Shown here piece after piece: positions 1-10,229 of a DNA stretch of 64,000 bases. The stretch is from Bacteroidota bacterium (GTDB lineage Bacteria > Bacteroidota > Bacteroidia > JABDFU01), in NCBI GenBank assembly GCA_013286385.1, contig JABDFU010000004.1, positions 1-64,000 of the forward strand, written 5' to 3'. The position numbers and the translations under genes were made by a program. How positions within the stretch are numbered: the stretch's first letter is position 1; each line of letters begins with the position of its first letter. The notes below the pieces were generated by a model. It worked only from the letters and a program-made list of their open reading frames with translations. It had not been told where the DNA came from and made no database searches.

Positions 1-3
1 AAA

Positions 4-330
4 ATGGAAATTGTTAACCGCATTGACGTTGTCGTAAATGGTTTGGAGGCCTTGACGTATCTTAAAAGTGAAGATCATGGCCCTCCTGAATTAATTTTCT
101 TAGACATCAATATGCCTAAAATGAATGGATGGGAGTTTTTGGAACAATACAAATATTTAGACGCCAAACAAAAAGCGAGAGTTGTGATTATGATTTTAAC
201 TACTTCAGAAAATCCTGATGATATAAAAAAAGCTAAAGAAATTGAAGAGGTAACAGGTTTTGAAACAAAACCGTTAAGTGAAAAAATGATGATGGAAATT
301 CTAAACCAGCATTTTCAGGATTATCTCTGA
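4..330 (+). CDS. Response regulator receiver domain protein (5' end may lie outside window)
   Basis: LIFLDINMPKMNGWEFL phospho-acceptor motif, TTSENPDD, conserved K in GFETKPLS. Confidence 0.85.
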   Translation: MEIVNRIDVVVNGLEALTYLKSEDHGPPELIFLDINMPKMNGWEFLEQYKYLDAKQKARVVIMILTTSENPDDIKKAKEIEEVTGFETKPLSEKMMMEILNQHFQDYL

Positions 331-343
331 AATAAAGCGGCCC

Positions 344-2449
344 CTACCGCAGTATTGACAGAAACCCAGCCATCCCCTTTCTGCCGTCCGAAACATACAG
401 AACATAATAGTACGTACCGTCCGGAAATCCACTGGCATTCCAGTTGTTCAGGTAGTTATCACTGTGATAGATGTTCAGACCCCAGCGGTCATAAATGGTG
501 ACTTTGCTGTTTGGAAAATAATTCAGGTTTTTAATTACAAAGTCGTCGTTAATCCCGTCTCCGTTTGGCGTTATTACATTGGGAACGCTGATGATTGGAC
601 AGGGATCAATCTGGCCCTGAACAATTAAGGTATCTCCCGGACAACCTTCGTAAACAGATGCAACTTTATAAATGACTTTTAAAGGCGTGAGAGAAGTTAT
701 TTTTGTTGTGTCATTAATGCTTACCCCTGATCCCGAGGTTTTATCGCTTCCCGTCCACGTAAAACTGGTTCCCGGAAGACAGGCACTGAGGCTGAAGTCC
801 ATAGGCAGTCCGTTACAGACGGTTAACGTATCCGGAGAAGCCGTCATTTGGGGGGAAGGGTTGATGAAAATATTCCTGGATGTGAGACCTTGTACGGTAT
901 CCCCACAGGCATCCACGACCAAAGGTGGCGGAACCGCTATAGTATCAGCTTTTCCACAGAAAACAGGACAATGCGGAATGGTCAGGTTGAGCGTGAGTAC
1001 ACCCTCTGTACTGCATCCTCCGGATGCAGTACCTCCGGTTACTTTTGTTGAACTCCAGGGATGGCTCACTGTATAGGGCGGTACTCCGTTCCGGCAAACC
1101 GCTTTCAGTGCCAGTTCGCAACTGTTCGAACAAAGTGTTGTTGTGTTAACTCTCCAGACACAGGTGTCTGTCAACCCTATTATATAGCCACTTAGCGGAT
1201 AAAGGGTAGTGGGATCGTAATAAACATAATTTGTATCACAGCCCGTACCTGCTGAATCCCGGCTCAGATGCTGTACCAGGTAAAATGAATCCGGAGAACA
1301 GGAAGGCGGGTAACAGCAGGCCAGTTCCTGAAGGTTTCCGTACAATCCGCAGGTACTTACAGAAGCTATAATTGATGAGTCACAGAAAGCAGCAGGCTCC
1401 GTAAAACATTTTGTTTTCAGGGAAACCCGACCGTCCTTGACAGGATATAAATTAAGTGTCACATAACTGGTAGTAATATAAAAACCGGTAATGGTGATCC
1501 CCGGAGGTATTGTCACCAGAATACTGTCTGCAGTATAATTGGGCAGCAGACAGGACGGCATGCTTCCTCCTGTCCAATTGCTGACAGGTCCTGTAATAGT
1601 AGGGTCCACTGTTACCGGGTAAGTCGCTTTCTCGAGCCAGCTTTGCCCAACAATGATACTTAAACTGCTGCGACTGTTCGCGGTATTCAACACATAGGCT
1701 CCTGAGCAATACTTCCCGTTGGCATCATAGCAGACGGGCGCATGGAAGCGAGCTTGCTCTTTTCCATTGGCAGAGAGCAGAATAAAATCGCCAAACCACT
1801 TCTCCCCTGCTGGTTTTCCTCTTTTAGAATCCTGAACGAGTCTGCAGTCTCCCGGATACTCAATTTCCTCAGAGGCCGTGAAACCTCCCCTTTCAGGTTT
1901 ATGAAGCAGAATATAGTCGGTTTCTACTGAACCATTTCTGAACGTAATCTTTTTTGTAATGTCCTCTGAAATCCTGATTGTAGCCACGGTCTGATCAATC
2001 GATGAAAGCGTTTGCTTACAGACAACTCCATTCACTTTTACGTCTTTATTAAAGATCAGCTGACCTTTGCCGTCCAGGGTAATGGAAGTGCTCAGGTCTT
2101 CGTTTAAGGCACAGGGATGGAGCTGTTTGTCAGCAAGCCATGAACGGCCCGAAGGTGAAGGCCTAAGCCGGACATCAATGGCCTCAAGGGTTCCAAAGTC
2201 GTTTCTGAACGAAACCGGTTGCGAGCTGAATTGCGAAATCACTTTTCCGTCAGCAGTTTTATACCGGCCTGAAAAAAGTGTTCGGGTTCCGGGAATTTCT
2301 TTGGCCCGATTCAAAAGACTGTCCATGTATGTCGGATGACTGGTATAGGGTCTCATAATTCCGTTTCCGCTTTTTTGCGGAAACGAATCAACTGAAAACA
2401 ATACTGTAAAAGCAAAAAGAAAAACCTTCAACTTCCTCATGATTCTCAT
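344..2449 (-). CDS. Secreted protein with T9SS type B (gliding-motility-associated) C-terminal domain
   Basis: Signal peptide; C-terminus NVITPNGDGINDDFVI...VTIYDRWGLNIYHS...FPDGTYYYVLYV. Confidence 0.85.
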   Translation of the reverse strand: MRIMRKLKVFLFAFTVLFSVDSFPQKSGNGIMRPYTSHPTYMDSLLNRAKEIPGTRTLFSGRYKTADGKVISQFSSQPVSFRNDFGTLEAIDVRLRPSPSGRSWLADKQLHPCALNEDLSTSITLDGKGQLIFNKDVKVNGVVCKQTLSSIDQTVATIRISEDITKKITFRNGSVETDYILLHKPERGGFTASEEIEYPGDCRLVQDSKRGKPAGEKWFGDFILLSANGKEQARFHAPVCYDANGKYCSGAYVLNTANSRSSLSIIVGQSWLEKATYPVTVDPTITGPVSNWTGGSMPSCLLPNYTADSILVTIPPGITITGFYITTSYVTLNLYPVKDGRVSLKTKCFTEPAAFCDSSIIASVSTCGLYGNLQELACCYPPSCSPDSFYLVQHLSRDSAGTGCDTNYVYYDPTTLYPLSGYIIGLTDTCVWRVNTTTLCSNSCELALKAVCRNGVPPYTVSHPWSSTKVTGGTASGGCSTEGVLTLNLTIPHCPVFCGKADTIAVPPPLVVDACGDTVQGLTSRNIFINPSPQMTASPDTLTVCNGLPMDFSLSACLPGTSFTWTGSDKTSGSGVSINDTTKITSLTPLKVIYKVASVYEGCPGDTLIVQGQIDPCPIISVPNVITPNGDGINDDFVIKNLNYFPNSKVTIYDRWGLNIYHSDNYLNNWNASGFPDGTYYYVLYVSDGRKGMAGFLSILR

Positions 2450-2477
2450 AGTTTAATTCAAAATGACCTCTAATTTA

Positions 2478-4235
2478 TCAGGATGATTCGAAATTTCCAA
2501 AAAGAGAAGTGACACGCAACTTTTCAAGAGTGCCCTCAAAATCACTTTTGGGGTTAATATAAATTCTCAGAATCGTTTTGTTGGCCCCCGCCTCTACCCT
2601 GACCCGGACATAAAAAGCATAGTTGTTTGTTTGCCCTTCTTTGCTGATTACACTGAACAATCTTACGCTGTTGCGCTTACGCAACCCATTCGTTTCGACC
2701 TCAGATGTTAAATAAGAATCCCAAAATCCCCTGCTGACTTTTATTTCGGATTCGATTTTTAACCAGACCTCAGCTGATTTAACAGTTGTAGAATCAAGGC
2801 CCAACGATGTTTCCAGCAATAAGACTAAATTGCTTCCTTTGCTTTGAATTTTTCTCGAAGTATCCGTATGCGCAATCACTTTCAGTTGGTACCTGTTTTC
2901 GTTGCCTAAATATTCATTGGTATCCAGCGTACTCATATCCAAAGGGGTAGGGTCGGGATTCAGGTAAATCCGCCCGTAATACGTCCTGTTCATCTGATCG
3001 TAATGCAAAATCTGCTTATTGTATTGTACAATCTGGAACAGGTTTACGCCTATCAGGTACAATCCCAAGCCATAAAAAAAGAATCTCCATTTTTTCTGGT
3101 TGACCTGTTCAATGTATGCTGCCAGTGGGAGTGCAAAAACAGGATAGGACTGGGAAAGCGCCCTTGTTGAATAACTTCCGCCGTAGCGCCAGTCAAACCA
3201 GGAAATGACAATGTAGATGTTCAACAGGCAAAACCATAGTACTGATTTTTTAAACGGATAGGATTTCAGGTAAAACATACCGGCAATAAAGAATACGGTA
3301 ACCGGCGTATAAATAAACCATCCTTTCTGCCATCCGATCAAAACCCTGAAAAATGGATTTAAAAAAGTCCATTTGCTGCCCACATCGTAGATGAAAAATC
3401 CGGTAGCGATTTGCCAGTAAATAAGCTGGGGCAAAACGCCTAGAAATGCGAAAAGAAGTGCAAAGTATACATGGTTCTTATGCTTTCTGACAAACGACCA
3501 CTTCTCTTTTGCAGATTCCTTTGTCTCAGTTCCCCAAAGCAAAGGAATAAACAGCATGATAGCCTCCGTTGGCCTGCTGATGGATGCCAATCCTATTACG
3601 TATCCAATCATGGCGGCCAAAAAAAGGCCTGGCTTTTCATGCCATTTAATTGTCAGGTAAATCATCACAACATAAAGCGGGAAAATGTATCCATGACTTT
3701 GTGCGCTGTCGATGGCAACATACTGAATGATATTGGTTGCCAGCATGAGCAGCAAAAGGGTAATGGCAACAGTGAGGTCGCTGAAATACCGCAACAGGAT
3801 ACTTCTGAGCAAAAACACCGCCAACAAACAATAGATCAGCACGCCAAAAGCAAGTGAATATTGATAAGGAGCTGAAAAGCCATCAGCGTCATAATGAAAT
3901 TTTCGGGCGATTAAATGACCGATCAGAAAAAAGGGCGTTTCCAGCATCGCTACTCCCCCAAGGTATTTGAAGACATATTTATTATCCTTGTAAATATTTG
4001 CCTGATAAACATGACCTCCTGAAAGCCCATATTTTTTGTCTATTTCGGGCAACCATTTAAGGGCCGTAACATCGCGGTAAATAAAAATACCGGGCAGGTA
4101 CATGTAATAACCAAGGGCATCCCAGGTGGTAATCTTCAGTTCGTGTTTTGATTCGAGTCCCGAATAGGACAGCCGGTATTGCAGCAGTACAATACTGACA
4201 ATGCAACAAGCAATTAAAGAATATACGTTTTTCAA
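2478..4235 (-). CDS. Multi-pass membrane protein, glycosyltransferase-39/dolichyl-mannosyltransferase-like
   Basis: Many hydrophobic helices; overall layout; by-eye call. Confidence 0.5.
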   Translation of the reverse strand: MKNVYSLIACCIVSIVLLQYRLSYSGLESKHELKITTWDALGYYMYLPGIFIYRDVTALKWLPEIDKKYGLSGGHVYQANIYKDNKYVFKYLGGVAMLETPFFLIGHLIARKFHYDADGFSAPYQYSLAFGVLIYCLLAVFLLRSILLRYFSDLTVAITLLLLMLATNIIQYVAIDSAQSHGYIFPLYVVMIYLTIKWHEKPGLFLAAMIGYVIGLASISRPTEAIMLFIPLLWGTETKESAKEKWSFVRKHKNHVYFALLFAFLGVLPQLIYWQIATGFFIYDVGSKWTFLNPFFRVLIGWQKGWFIYTPVTVFFIAGMFYLKSYPFKKSVLWFCLLNIYIVISWFDWRYGGSYSTRALSQSYPVFALPLAAYIEQVNQKKWRFFFYGLGLYLIGVNLFQIVQYNKQILHYDQMNRTYYGRIYLNPDPTPLDMSTLDTNEYLGNENRYQLKVIAHTDTSRKIQSKGSNLVLLLETSLGLDSTTVKSAEVWLKIESEIKVSRGFWDSYLTSEVETNGLRKRNSVRLFSVISKEGQTNNYAFYVRVRVEAGANKTILRIYINPKSDFEGTLEKLRVTSLFGNFESS

Positions 4236-4241
4236 TTACAG

Positions 4242-7200
4242 CTACCTAAGCAAGGTAATAGTTCCCTTTTCTGATATCTTTTTTCCGTTCAGGAGAGTGG
4301 CATTCAGGTAATATACGTAAACCGCTTCCTCGGCTTTTGCATCGTTGTACATTCCGTCCCAACCCTGATTGGGGTTGGTGGAACGGAAGACGTTTTCACC
4401 CCAGCGGTCAAACACCAGAAAGTTCAGATGAACAATGCACGTCCCCCTTACATACAACACATCATTCTCTCCGTCCCCGTTCGGCGAAAAAGCCCTTGGA
4501 ACAAAAATATCCCCACAGGATGGCTCTACTGTGATGGTAACGGAGGCTGTGGAACTGCAGCCCTGGTTATCTGTAACCGTTACTGTAAATGTGGTGGTTT
4601 GAGAAATATCAATCGTGGGACTCTGAATCAGGGAGTCTTTCATAGACTCCCCCGGACTCCAGAAATACTGACTGCCACCCGACGCATTCAGCGATAGCTG
4701 GGTTCCTGAAACAATAGTCTGATCGCTTCCGGCCGAGGCCGCTGGCGGATTGTAAACCGTGATCGTAAGACTTGTTGTGGAAGTGCATCCGCTGGCATCT
4801 GTCGCTGTGAGAGTATAGGTAACTGTAGCCGTTGGATTTGCTAAAACAAAGCTTCCGGTAGCTGAAGATAAACTATTGAATGGCAACCAGTTATAGCTAA
4901 CAAATCCACTGCTACTCAAAAGTGTCGAATCACCCTGGCAAAAAGCCGAATCGCTTGCAGTAATAAACACCGGAGTTGCTGAACCTGTGCTTGCAACAAC
5001 CACACTCGATACCGTACTGCAGCCCTTCGAATCGGTAACGGTCAGGGAATACGTTCCGGCAGCAAGATTGGACGCCAGAGAATCGGTCGAGCCTCCGGAT
5101 GACCAGGAATAGGTGTAGGCAGGACTTCCTCCTTTAACAATTGCTGAAACAGAACCGTCAGAAGACCCGCAGCTTGTTTTTTGTGCCAAAAGCGTATCAC
5201 TCAGGCCACCCGTCGTTCCTACAAACAGGCTGAGGGATTGCGTACAGGAATTGGCATCGGTTACTGTAACCGAATAATTTGCCGAAATAAGACCCGAAAC
5301 GATCGAAGATCTTGCTCCATCTGACCATGCATAGGAATAACTTCCTGCACCGCCGGCCGCACTGACAGCGGCCTGCCCATTCGCAGAAGAGCAGGAGGAT
5401 GAAACCGTAGACGGAGTGAGAACTATCTGCATTGGCGAACTGACGGTAAAGAAGGTGTCCGCCTTACATCCGACATTATCCGTTAACGTTAAACTGTAAG
5501 AACCCGCTGCCAGACCCGAAACAGTTGCGCTGCTGGCGCCGTTACTCCAGACATAAGTATAAGGGGGATTTCCTCCTGCGGGACTCATAACGATACTTCC
5601 TGTATGCTGTCCGAAGCAGTTGTTTTCAGTTATTGAAACTGATTTCAGACTTAGGCCTGAGGTTCCAGAAACAACCGTATCAGCAGTTGTTGTACAGGAT
5701 CCACCATCGGTCACAGTGAGGGTGTAATTACCGGCCGAAATATTGCTTAAGGTCGCGGCAGTTGAGCCACTGGACCATGAATACGTAAATGCCGGCACCC
5801 CACCGCTTATAGAAACGGTTATCCCTCCACCGGAAGCGCAACCGGCGTTGGTTGGAGTAAGGCTGCAGCTAAACGCAGAAGAAACAGTGACCTGCAAAGG
5901 CACCCTGAAGAAACCGGGACAGGAACCCACATAATACGTTGTGGTTGTGGTTAAGACAGGAGTTGTAAAATCAGGTCCGGTTCCCAGACTGCTGCCACCT
6001 GTTAGAGAATCGTACCATAGTAAAATTGCTCCTGCAGGAGCAGTTCCGCTAAAACTTGCACTCAGGTTCAGCGAAGCTCCTCCGCATAGTGCGGTATCTC
6101 TTGTAACAATATCGTAGGTTGATAAGCTCTGATTCATCAACCCATTTGCTCCGCTTGTAGCGCCGTTAGGCGGAAACAATTCACCGGCTTTGTTTAACAG
6201 GGGGCTGTTTGTTGTTCCATTTGCTCCCCCGTTTACCTGCTGAGCCATAACTCCCGCACTAAGAGCTATGTACCCTCCGCCACCACCTCCACCAGGACCT
6301 TCAGCTTCAGTCGGGGCTCCAAAATCCAAAGCACCTTTTACAACATTCTGATTCCCACCGGAACCTCCGTTTGCGAAAGCTTGCAGGGAGCCCGTTACCG
6401 TTGAGTTAACCAGTATTGTACCTCCCGCCCCTGCGCCTCCGGCCGCGTCTATTCCTATGTAATTTGTAGCAGCGGGAGTCCCTGTGGTGTTTCCTCCGTT
6501 GAGTCCGTTTGCCAGCAGCTGACCCGAACCCGATACTGTGCCGTAGCATTGAATGTAAATAAGCCCGCCCCCATTACCACCTCCGCCCTCGTATCCGTTA
6601 TCCCCCTGACCTGCTCCTCCGCCACCTCCCAAATAAATCCTTCCGGTACTATAGTCGAGTGGTCTTCCGCCCAGTCCACCTACATTGCTGCGATAATCGC
6701 CTCCCCAGGCGTGATTGCCAGGAGCAACAGTTAAAGGATTGTTTTGTTTATTCGCCCAGGAATAACCGCCTCTTCCACCGCCGGTGGAAGGTGATAACGG
6801 AACCCAAGCCCCTTCGAGAGCCCAGGCAGCATTGTAGGCCGGATTGGGAACCCCTCTTCCGTTCCAAAGCAAAACACTCGCATTTCCGGCATTTGCACCA
6901 CCCCCTCCTCCTGCATTCCAGGAACAACCTCCACCGCCTGCATTGGCAATAGCACCTCTGCCATATTCTCCTATCCGCAGATTGTAAACAGCCTCAAATC
7001 CGGCAATCCCCTCTCCTTTAAATGCTCCCCAATCCACATTCGATGTCCCGCTGAAATTTTCGTTACCGCTAGTTCCAGGGGTCGTAACCGTATCAGCGCC
7101 CCTGAAACCGAGACCTGTAACATTAATGCTTCCTCCGGAACTGATCAGGGTATTTCCACTGATTTCAATCACACAAACGCCTCCGTCTACTCCGTTCCAG

Positions 7201-7748
7201 GCCTGCGCAGCAAGTACTCCGCCGGCATTGATGGTCAGCGAAGAATAACGGGGAACCCTGACAACCTGCGTGCGTCCCGAATCAGCTAAGTAATTATTCA
7301 GGAGCGGACAACTCAGGTCTATAGTCGTCGAACCCGACACATCTTTTACTTCGGCAAATTCGTAAGTTCCTGTTCCGTTATAGGCCAATATCTGGCCAAT
7401 GCTGCTGTCGTTCGGAAGAGCAACCAACGGTGATCCGCTAGTAAAATCTCCGAGAATCCAGGCGCCCTGCGTCTGATAGATAAACAAAAGATCACCTTCC
7501 GCAAGGTTTGAAGGAAATCTCAGGTTCGTATTCAGCGTATTGGAACTAACCTGTATCGAAGTGTTTCCTGCAGTGATGTTTGCAGTCAGGTCGATGTACT
7601 CGTTAACAATTGTGTTGGCCGCGCTGACTGTAAGGGCTCCACTTTTCCCTCGTTGCGCGAGGGAAAAGAAGGACAAAGAAACCAGGAAACCCAATAAAAT
7701 AAATCGCTTATCTTTCATACGGACAACCCTTCCCAGGCCAGAATACAA
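4242..7748 (-). CDS. Large surface protein with SprB-type repeats and T9SS type B sorting domain
   Basis: Gly-rich N-terminal region; repeated GGxPxYTYSWSSGxxxxxxSxLxAGxYSLTVTDxxGC units; PRAFSPNGDGENDVLYV...VFDRWGENVF C-terminus. Confidence 0.85.
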   Translation of the reverse strand: MYSGLGRVVRMKDKRFILLGFLVSLSFFSLAQRGKSGALTVSAANTIVNEYIDLTANITAGNTSIQVSSNTLNTNLRFPSNLAEGDLLFIYQTQGAWILGDFTSGSPLVALPNDSSIGQILAYNGTGTYEFAEVKDVSGSTTIDLSCPLLNNYLADSGRTQVVRVPRYSSLTINAGGVLAAQAWNGVDGGVCVIEISGNTLISSGGSINVTGLGFRGADTVTTPGTSGNENFSGTSNVDWGAFKGEGIAGFEAVYNLRIGEYGRGAIANAGGGGCSWNAGGGGGANAGNASVLLWNGRGVPNPAYNAAWALEGAWVPLSPSTGGGRGGYSWANKQNNPLTVAPGNHAWGGDYRSNVGGLGGRPLDYSTGRIYLGGGGGAGQGDNGYEGGGGNGGGLIYIQCYGTVSGSGQLLANGLNGGNTTGTPAATNYIGIDAAGGAGAGGTILVNSTVTGSLQAFANGGSGGNQNVVKGALDFGAPTEAEGPGGGGGGGYIALSAGVMAQQVNGGANGTTNSPLLNKAGELFPPNGATSGANGLMNQSLSTYDIVTRDTALCGGASLNLSASFSGTAPAGAILLWYDSLTGGSSLGTGPDFTTPVLTTTTTYYVGSCPGFFRVPLQVTVSSAFSCSLTPTNAGCASGGGITVSISGGVPAFTYSWSSGSTAATLSNISAGNYTLTVTDGGSCTTTADTVVSGTSGLSLKSVSITENNCFGQHTGSIVMSPAGGNPPYTYVWSNGASSATVSGLAAGSYSLTLTDNVGCKADTFFTVSSPMQIVLTPSTVSSSCSSANGQAAVSAAGGAGSYSYAWSDGARSSIVSGLISANYSVTVTDANSCTQSLSLFVGTTGGLSDTLLAQKTSCGSSDGSVSAIVKGGSPAYTYSWSSGGSTDSLASNLAAGTYSLTVTDSKGCSTVSSVVVASTGSATPVFITASDSAFCQGDSTLLSSSGFVSYNWLPFNSLSSATGSFVLANPTATVTYTLTATDASGCTSTTSLTITVYNPPAASAGSDQTIVSGTQLSLNASGGSQYFWSPGESMKDSLIQSPTIDISQTTTFTVTVTDNQGCSSTASVTITVEPSCGDIFVPRAFSPNGDGENDVLYVRGTCIVHLNFLVFDRWGENVFRSTNPNQGWDGMYNDAKAEEAVYVYYLNATLLNGKKISEKGTITLLR

Positions 7749-7762
7749 GATACAAAAAATAC

Positions 7763-9523
7763 CTATTGCACGCCAGGCTTATCCTGCAGCATCAGTTCCC
7801 GTATGTATTTTACCGGTGCGCTGCCATAGCTAAGAAATTTTTCATGAAAAGCTTTCAGGTTAAACTGATCCCCCATTTTCTTTTTAAGCTCCTCCCTGAA
7901 ATCATAGATTTCGGTGAAACCTGTAAAATAGCTGCAAAGTTGCACTTGTGTGAGGGAAACCCTTCTCCATTTTCCTTCGGCTTCGGCTTTCTGCTGAAAT
8001 GCCTCGCTCGTTAATAGCTTCATGGCGTCCTCCTTTTCCATTCCCAGGGCATGCACGCTATAATCCAGTATCGTATTGCAGACCGTGCGCAAATGCCATT
8101 TGTAATACATGAGCCACATCTCAGGCTCATTGTTTCCGTATCCGCTTTCAATCATCATGCGTTCTGTATAAACGGCCCAGCCCTCTACCATGGCTCCGTT
8201 TCCGAACAAAGATTTAATCAGACTGGGACTCTGGTTGCTGTAGACCAGTTGAGTGTAATGACCGGGAATGGCTTCGTGTATGCACAAAATCTGAAGAATG
8301 TAATTGTTATACTCCCTCAGGTAACTTTCGGCCCTATCAGGAGCCCAACCGGATAAAGAACCTACGTTGTAATAGGTATTGCCGTTTTTGTCATACGGAC
8401 CCGGCGCATTAATAGATGCACCGGCAACTCCCGCCATATAAGCAGGCTCTTTGCGTATAACCAGAGGTTTGGTCGAGTCTATGAAAATCAGGTTTTTCTT
8501 TTTAATAAAGTCAACCAGAACAGGAATCTGCCGCTCAATAGTCACCTGAAAGGAGTCGGCCTTAACATGCTGAAGTGCAATTTTTTCAAGAACACTGCGG
8601 GTAATTTCAAGATCCTCAGCAGGCATTTTTTCGCTGCCCATGTATTTTTTCCAGAGCGACTTGCTGATTCTGGCCATTTCGGCATGCAACTCATCCTTTC
8701 GCTTAAGGGCGCGTTCATAGATTTCTTCGGAAGTGAAACGGGATTGAATGTCAAATCTGAATTTTGCCTCAAAAAGATCCTTGCCCAGGTGAAAGCTTCT
8801 GGGAGTGTCATTTTTCATCGTTTTCAGCCATTCGGCATAGTCCCTGACCGCCTTTGCCGAATTAACAATACTCGTTTCAAACTCTTTTTTAACGGATTCG
8901 CTAAGGCCCGAAATTTTTACCGAATCCAGCAGGTCTTTTTCCAGAACCGAAACCGAATTCAGGTTTTGCTCAATTCCCAGCTGGGTATGTTCTTTGGTAG
9001 GATTTTTCAGGTATTTCCTGGCCGATTCATAATAAGCAGGTGTACTTTTCAGTCGCCCGTATATTCCCATCAAACGTACATCGAGTTTCGCATAATTGCC
9101 ATTGAGCAATTCGGCAATGCCGCTTACTACATTGTAATCCGAAGGGTTCCATTCAAAAGACTTATAGGAAGTGTTGTTCCAGATCAATTCATTCAGCTGA
9201 TTCTCGATCAGGTAATAATCGGTTTTATTGTTGGAGCTGAGCTTCTGAAGATCATAGGATTTTAACGAATCCAGATTGGCTTTTGCAAATTCATTTTCAA
9301 GGGCCCTGCTGGCCTCCGAAGGAACAATAAGAATACTGTCGTAATTGTGATAGCCCTGACTGGCAGCCCAAACGGGATATACTTTCCAAAGTTTTTCGAT
9401 AAAACTGTTTTTATACGAATCGAAGTGTTGATCACTATTGTCGTTTTGTTGATTGCTATTCTTATTCTGACCGCAGGAAGCGAACAGTACAGATGCTATT
9501 GCGAGTAAGGCTATTCTTTTCAT
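7763..9523 (-). CDS. DUF885 family lipoprotein (putative metallopeptidase)
   Basis: Lipobox ASVLFASCGQ; HEAIPGHYTQ and EGWAVYTERM motifs. Confidence 0.85.
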   Translation of the reverse strand: MKRIALLAIASVLFASCGQNKNSNQQNDNSDQHFDSYKNSFIEKLWKVYPVWAASQGYHNYDSILIVPSEASRALENEFAKANLDSLKSYDLQKLSSNNKTDYYLIENQLNELIWNNTSYKSFEWNPSDYNVVSGIAELLNGNYAKLDVRLMGIYGRLKSTPAYYESARKYLKNPTKEHTQLGIEQNLNSVSVLEKDLLDSVKISGLSESVKKEFETSIVNSAKAVRDYAEWLKTMKNDTPRSFHLGKDLFEAKFRFDIQSRFTSEEIYERALKRKDELHAEMARISKSLWKKYMGSEKMPAEDLEITRSVLEKIALQHVKADSFQVTIERQIPVLVDFIKKKNLIFIDSTKPLVIRKEPAYMAGVAGASINAPGPYDKNGNTYYNVGSLSGWAPDRAESYLREYNNYILQILCIHEAIPGHYTQLVYSNQSPSLIKSLFGNGAMVEGWAVYTERMMIESGYGNNEPEMWLMYYKWHLRTVCNTILDYSVHALGMEKEDAMKLLTSEAFQQKAEAEGKWRRVSLTQVQLCSYFTGFTEIYDFREELKKKMGDQFNLKAFHEKFLSYGSAPVKYIRELMLQDKPGVQ

Positions 9524-9754
9524 AATTGTTGTTTATTTGCGGGCAAATGTACCGTATTTCTTCTTAAAATAAGTCTATTTGCCGCATTTAGCTTATCACT
9601 TCTTCAATAACAATCCGTTTAAATTAAATTTCTAAAAAGACCAGCATTAGCCTGGAAGGTGAGAAAATCCTGTTGATTTTTTGCGTAAATTTGTTGAGCA
9701 AAATCAGATTCATTGAGTTTGAATTTAATCTTTCTTTCGTTTGAACTTCTCCCG

Positions 9755-9905
9755 GTCGAGTAAGCAAGGGCATTTCAGCCCGAGCTTCTCACAGAACCGT
9801 ACGTGACAGTTGCCCGTCATACGGCTCTTGTTATCAAAATCCCTATTTGAATCCAGATTGCCAGTTATAGAACAGTGTCGGGGTTTGGGCTTGTATTGCA
9901 CGTAA
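9755..9905 (-). pseudogene. 5'-truncated group II intron remnant: maturase C-terminal tail plus domains V and VI
   Basis: Minus strand KYKINKGGAYRKLRAIQAQTPTLFYNWQSGFK* followed by GAGCCGTATGACGGGCAACTGTCACGTACGGTTCT (domain V-like, plus-strand 9793-9827) and a domain VI-like segment ending ...CTTACTCGAC. Confidence 0.75.
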
Positions 9906-10094
9906 TTTTCTGTATGCTCCGCCTTTGTTGATTTTGTATTTATCCATAATCCATGGAGTGGTCTTGTATTATTGTATCATTTGTTGCCCAGCGAATGACT
10001 GTACAGCCGTATTTATTATTTGGTAAATCTTTGAATGTGATTGTAGCCATTGGTGGATTAAACCATCCCGTGTTTTCATCCCACCCTTTATTTA

Positions 10095-10229
10095 TTAATT
10101 GCCAACAATTTTTTCTTTTATTGCCATACTCCTACCAAATATTCCGACAACAGCAATAATGAGGATGAGAGCCGCAACAATCGGATGTTTTTTTACCGTA
10201 GTCCATATTGTTGTAAATACGTTCCTCAT
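10095..10229 (-). CDS. 44-aa single-pass membrane peptide, coupled to upstream TPR lipoprotein
   Basis: MRNVFTTIWTTVKKHPIVAALILIIAVVGIFGRSMAIKEKIVGN; ATG directly follows the stop codon of the upstream gene; below the track size cut-off. Confidence 0.4.
   Translation of the reverse strand: MRNVFTTIWTTVKKHPIVAALILIIAVVGIFGRSMAIKEKIVGN

Noticed and set aside
8567-9265. 232-aa plus-strand ORF
   Set aside because: Antisense shadow of the DUF885 gene, no recognisable motif
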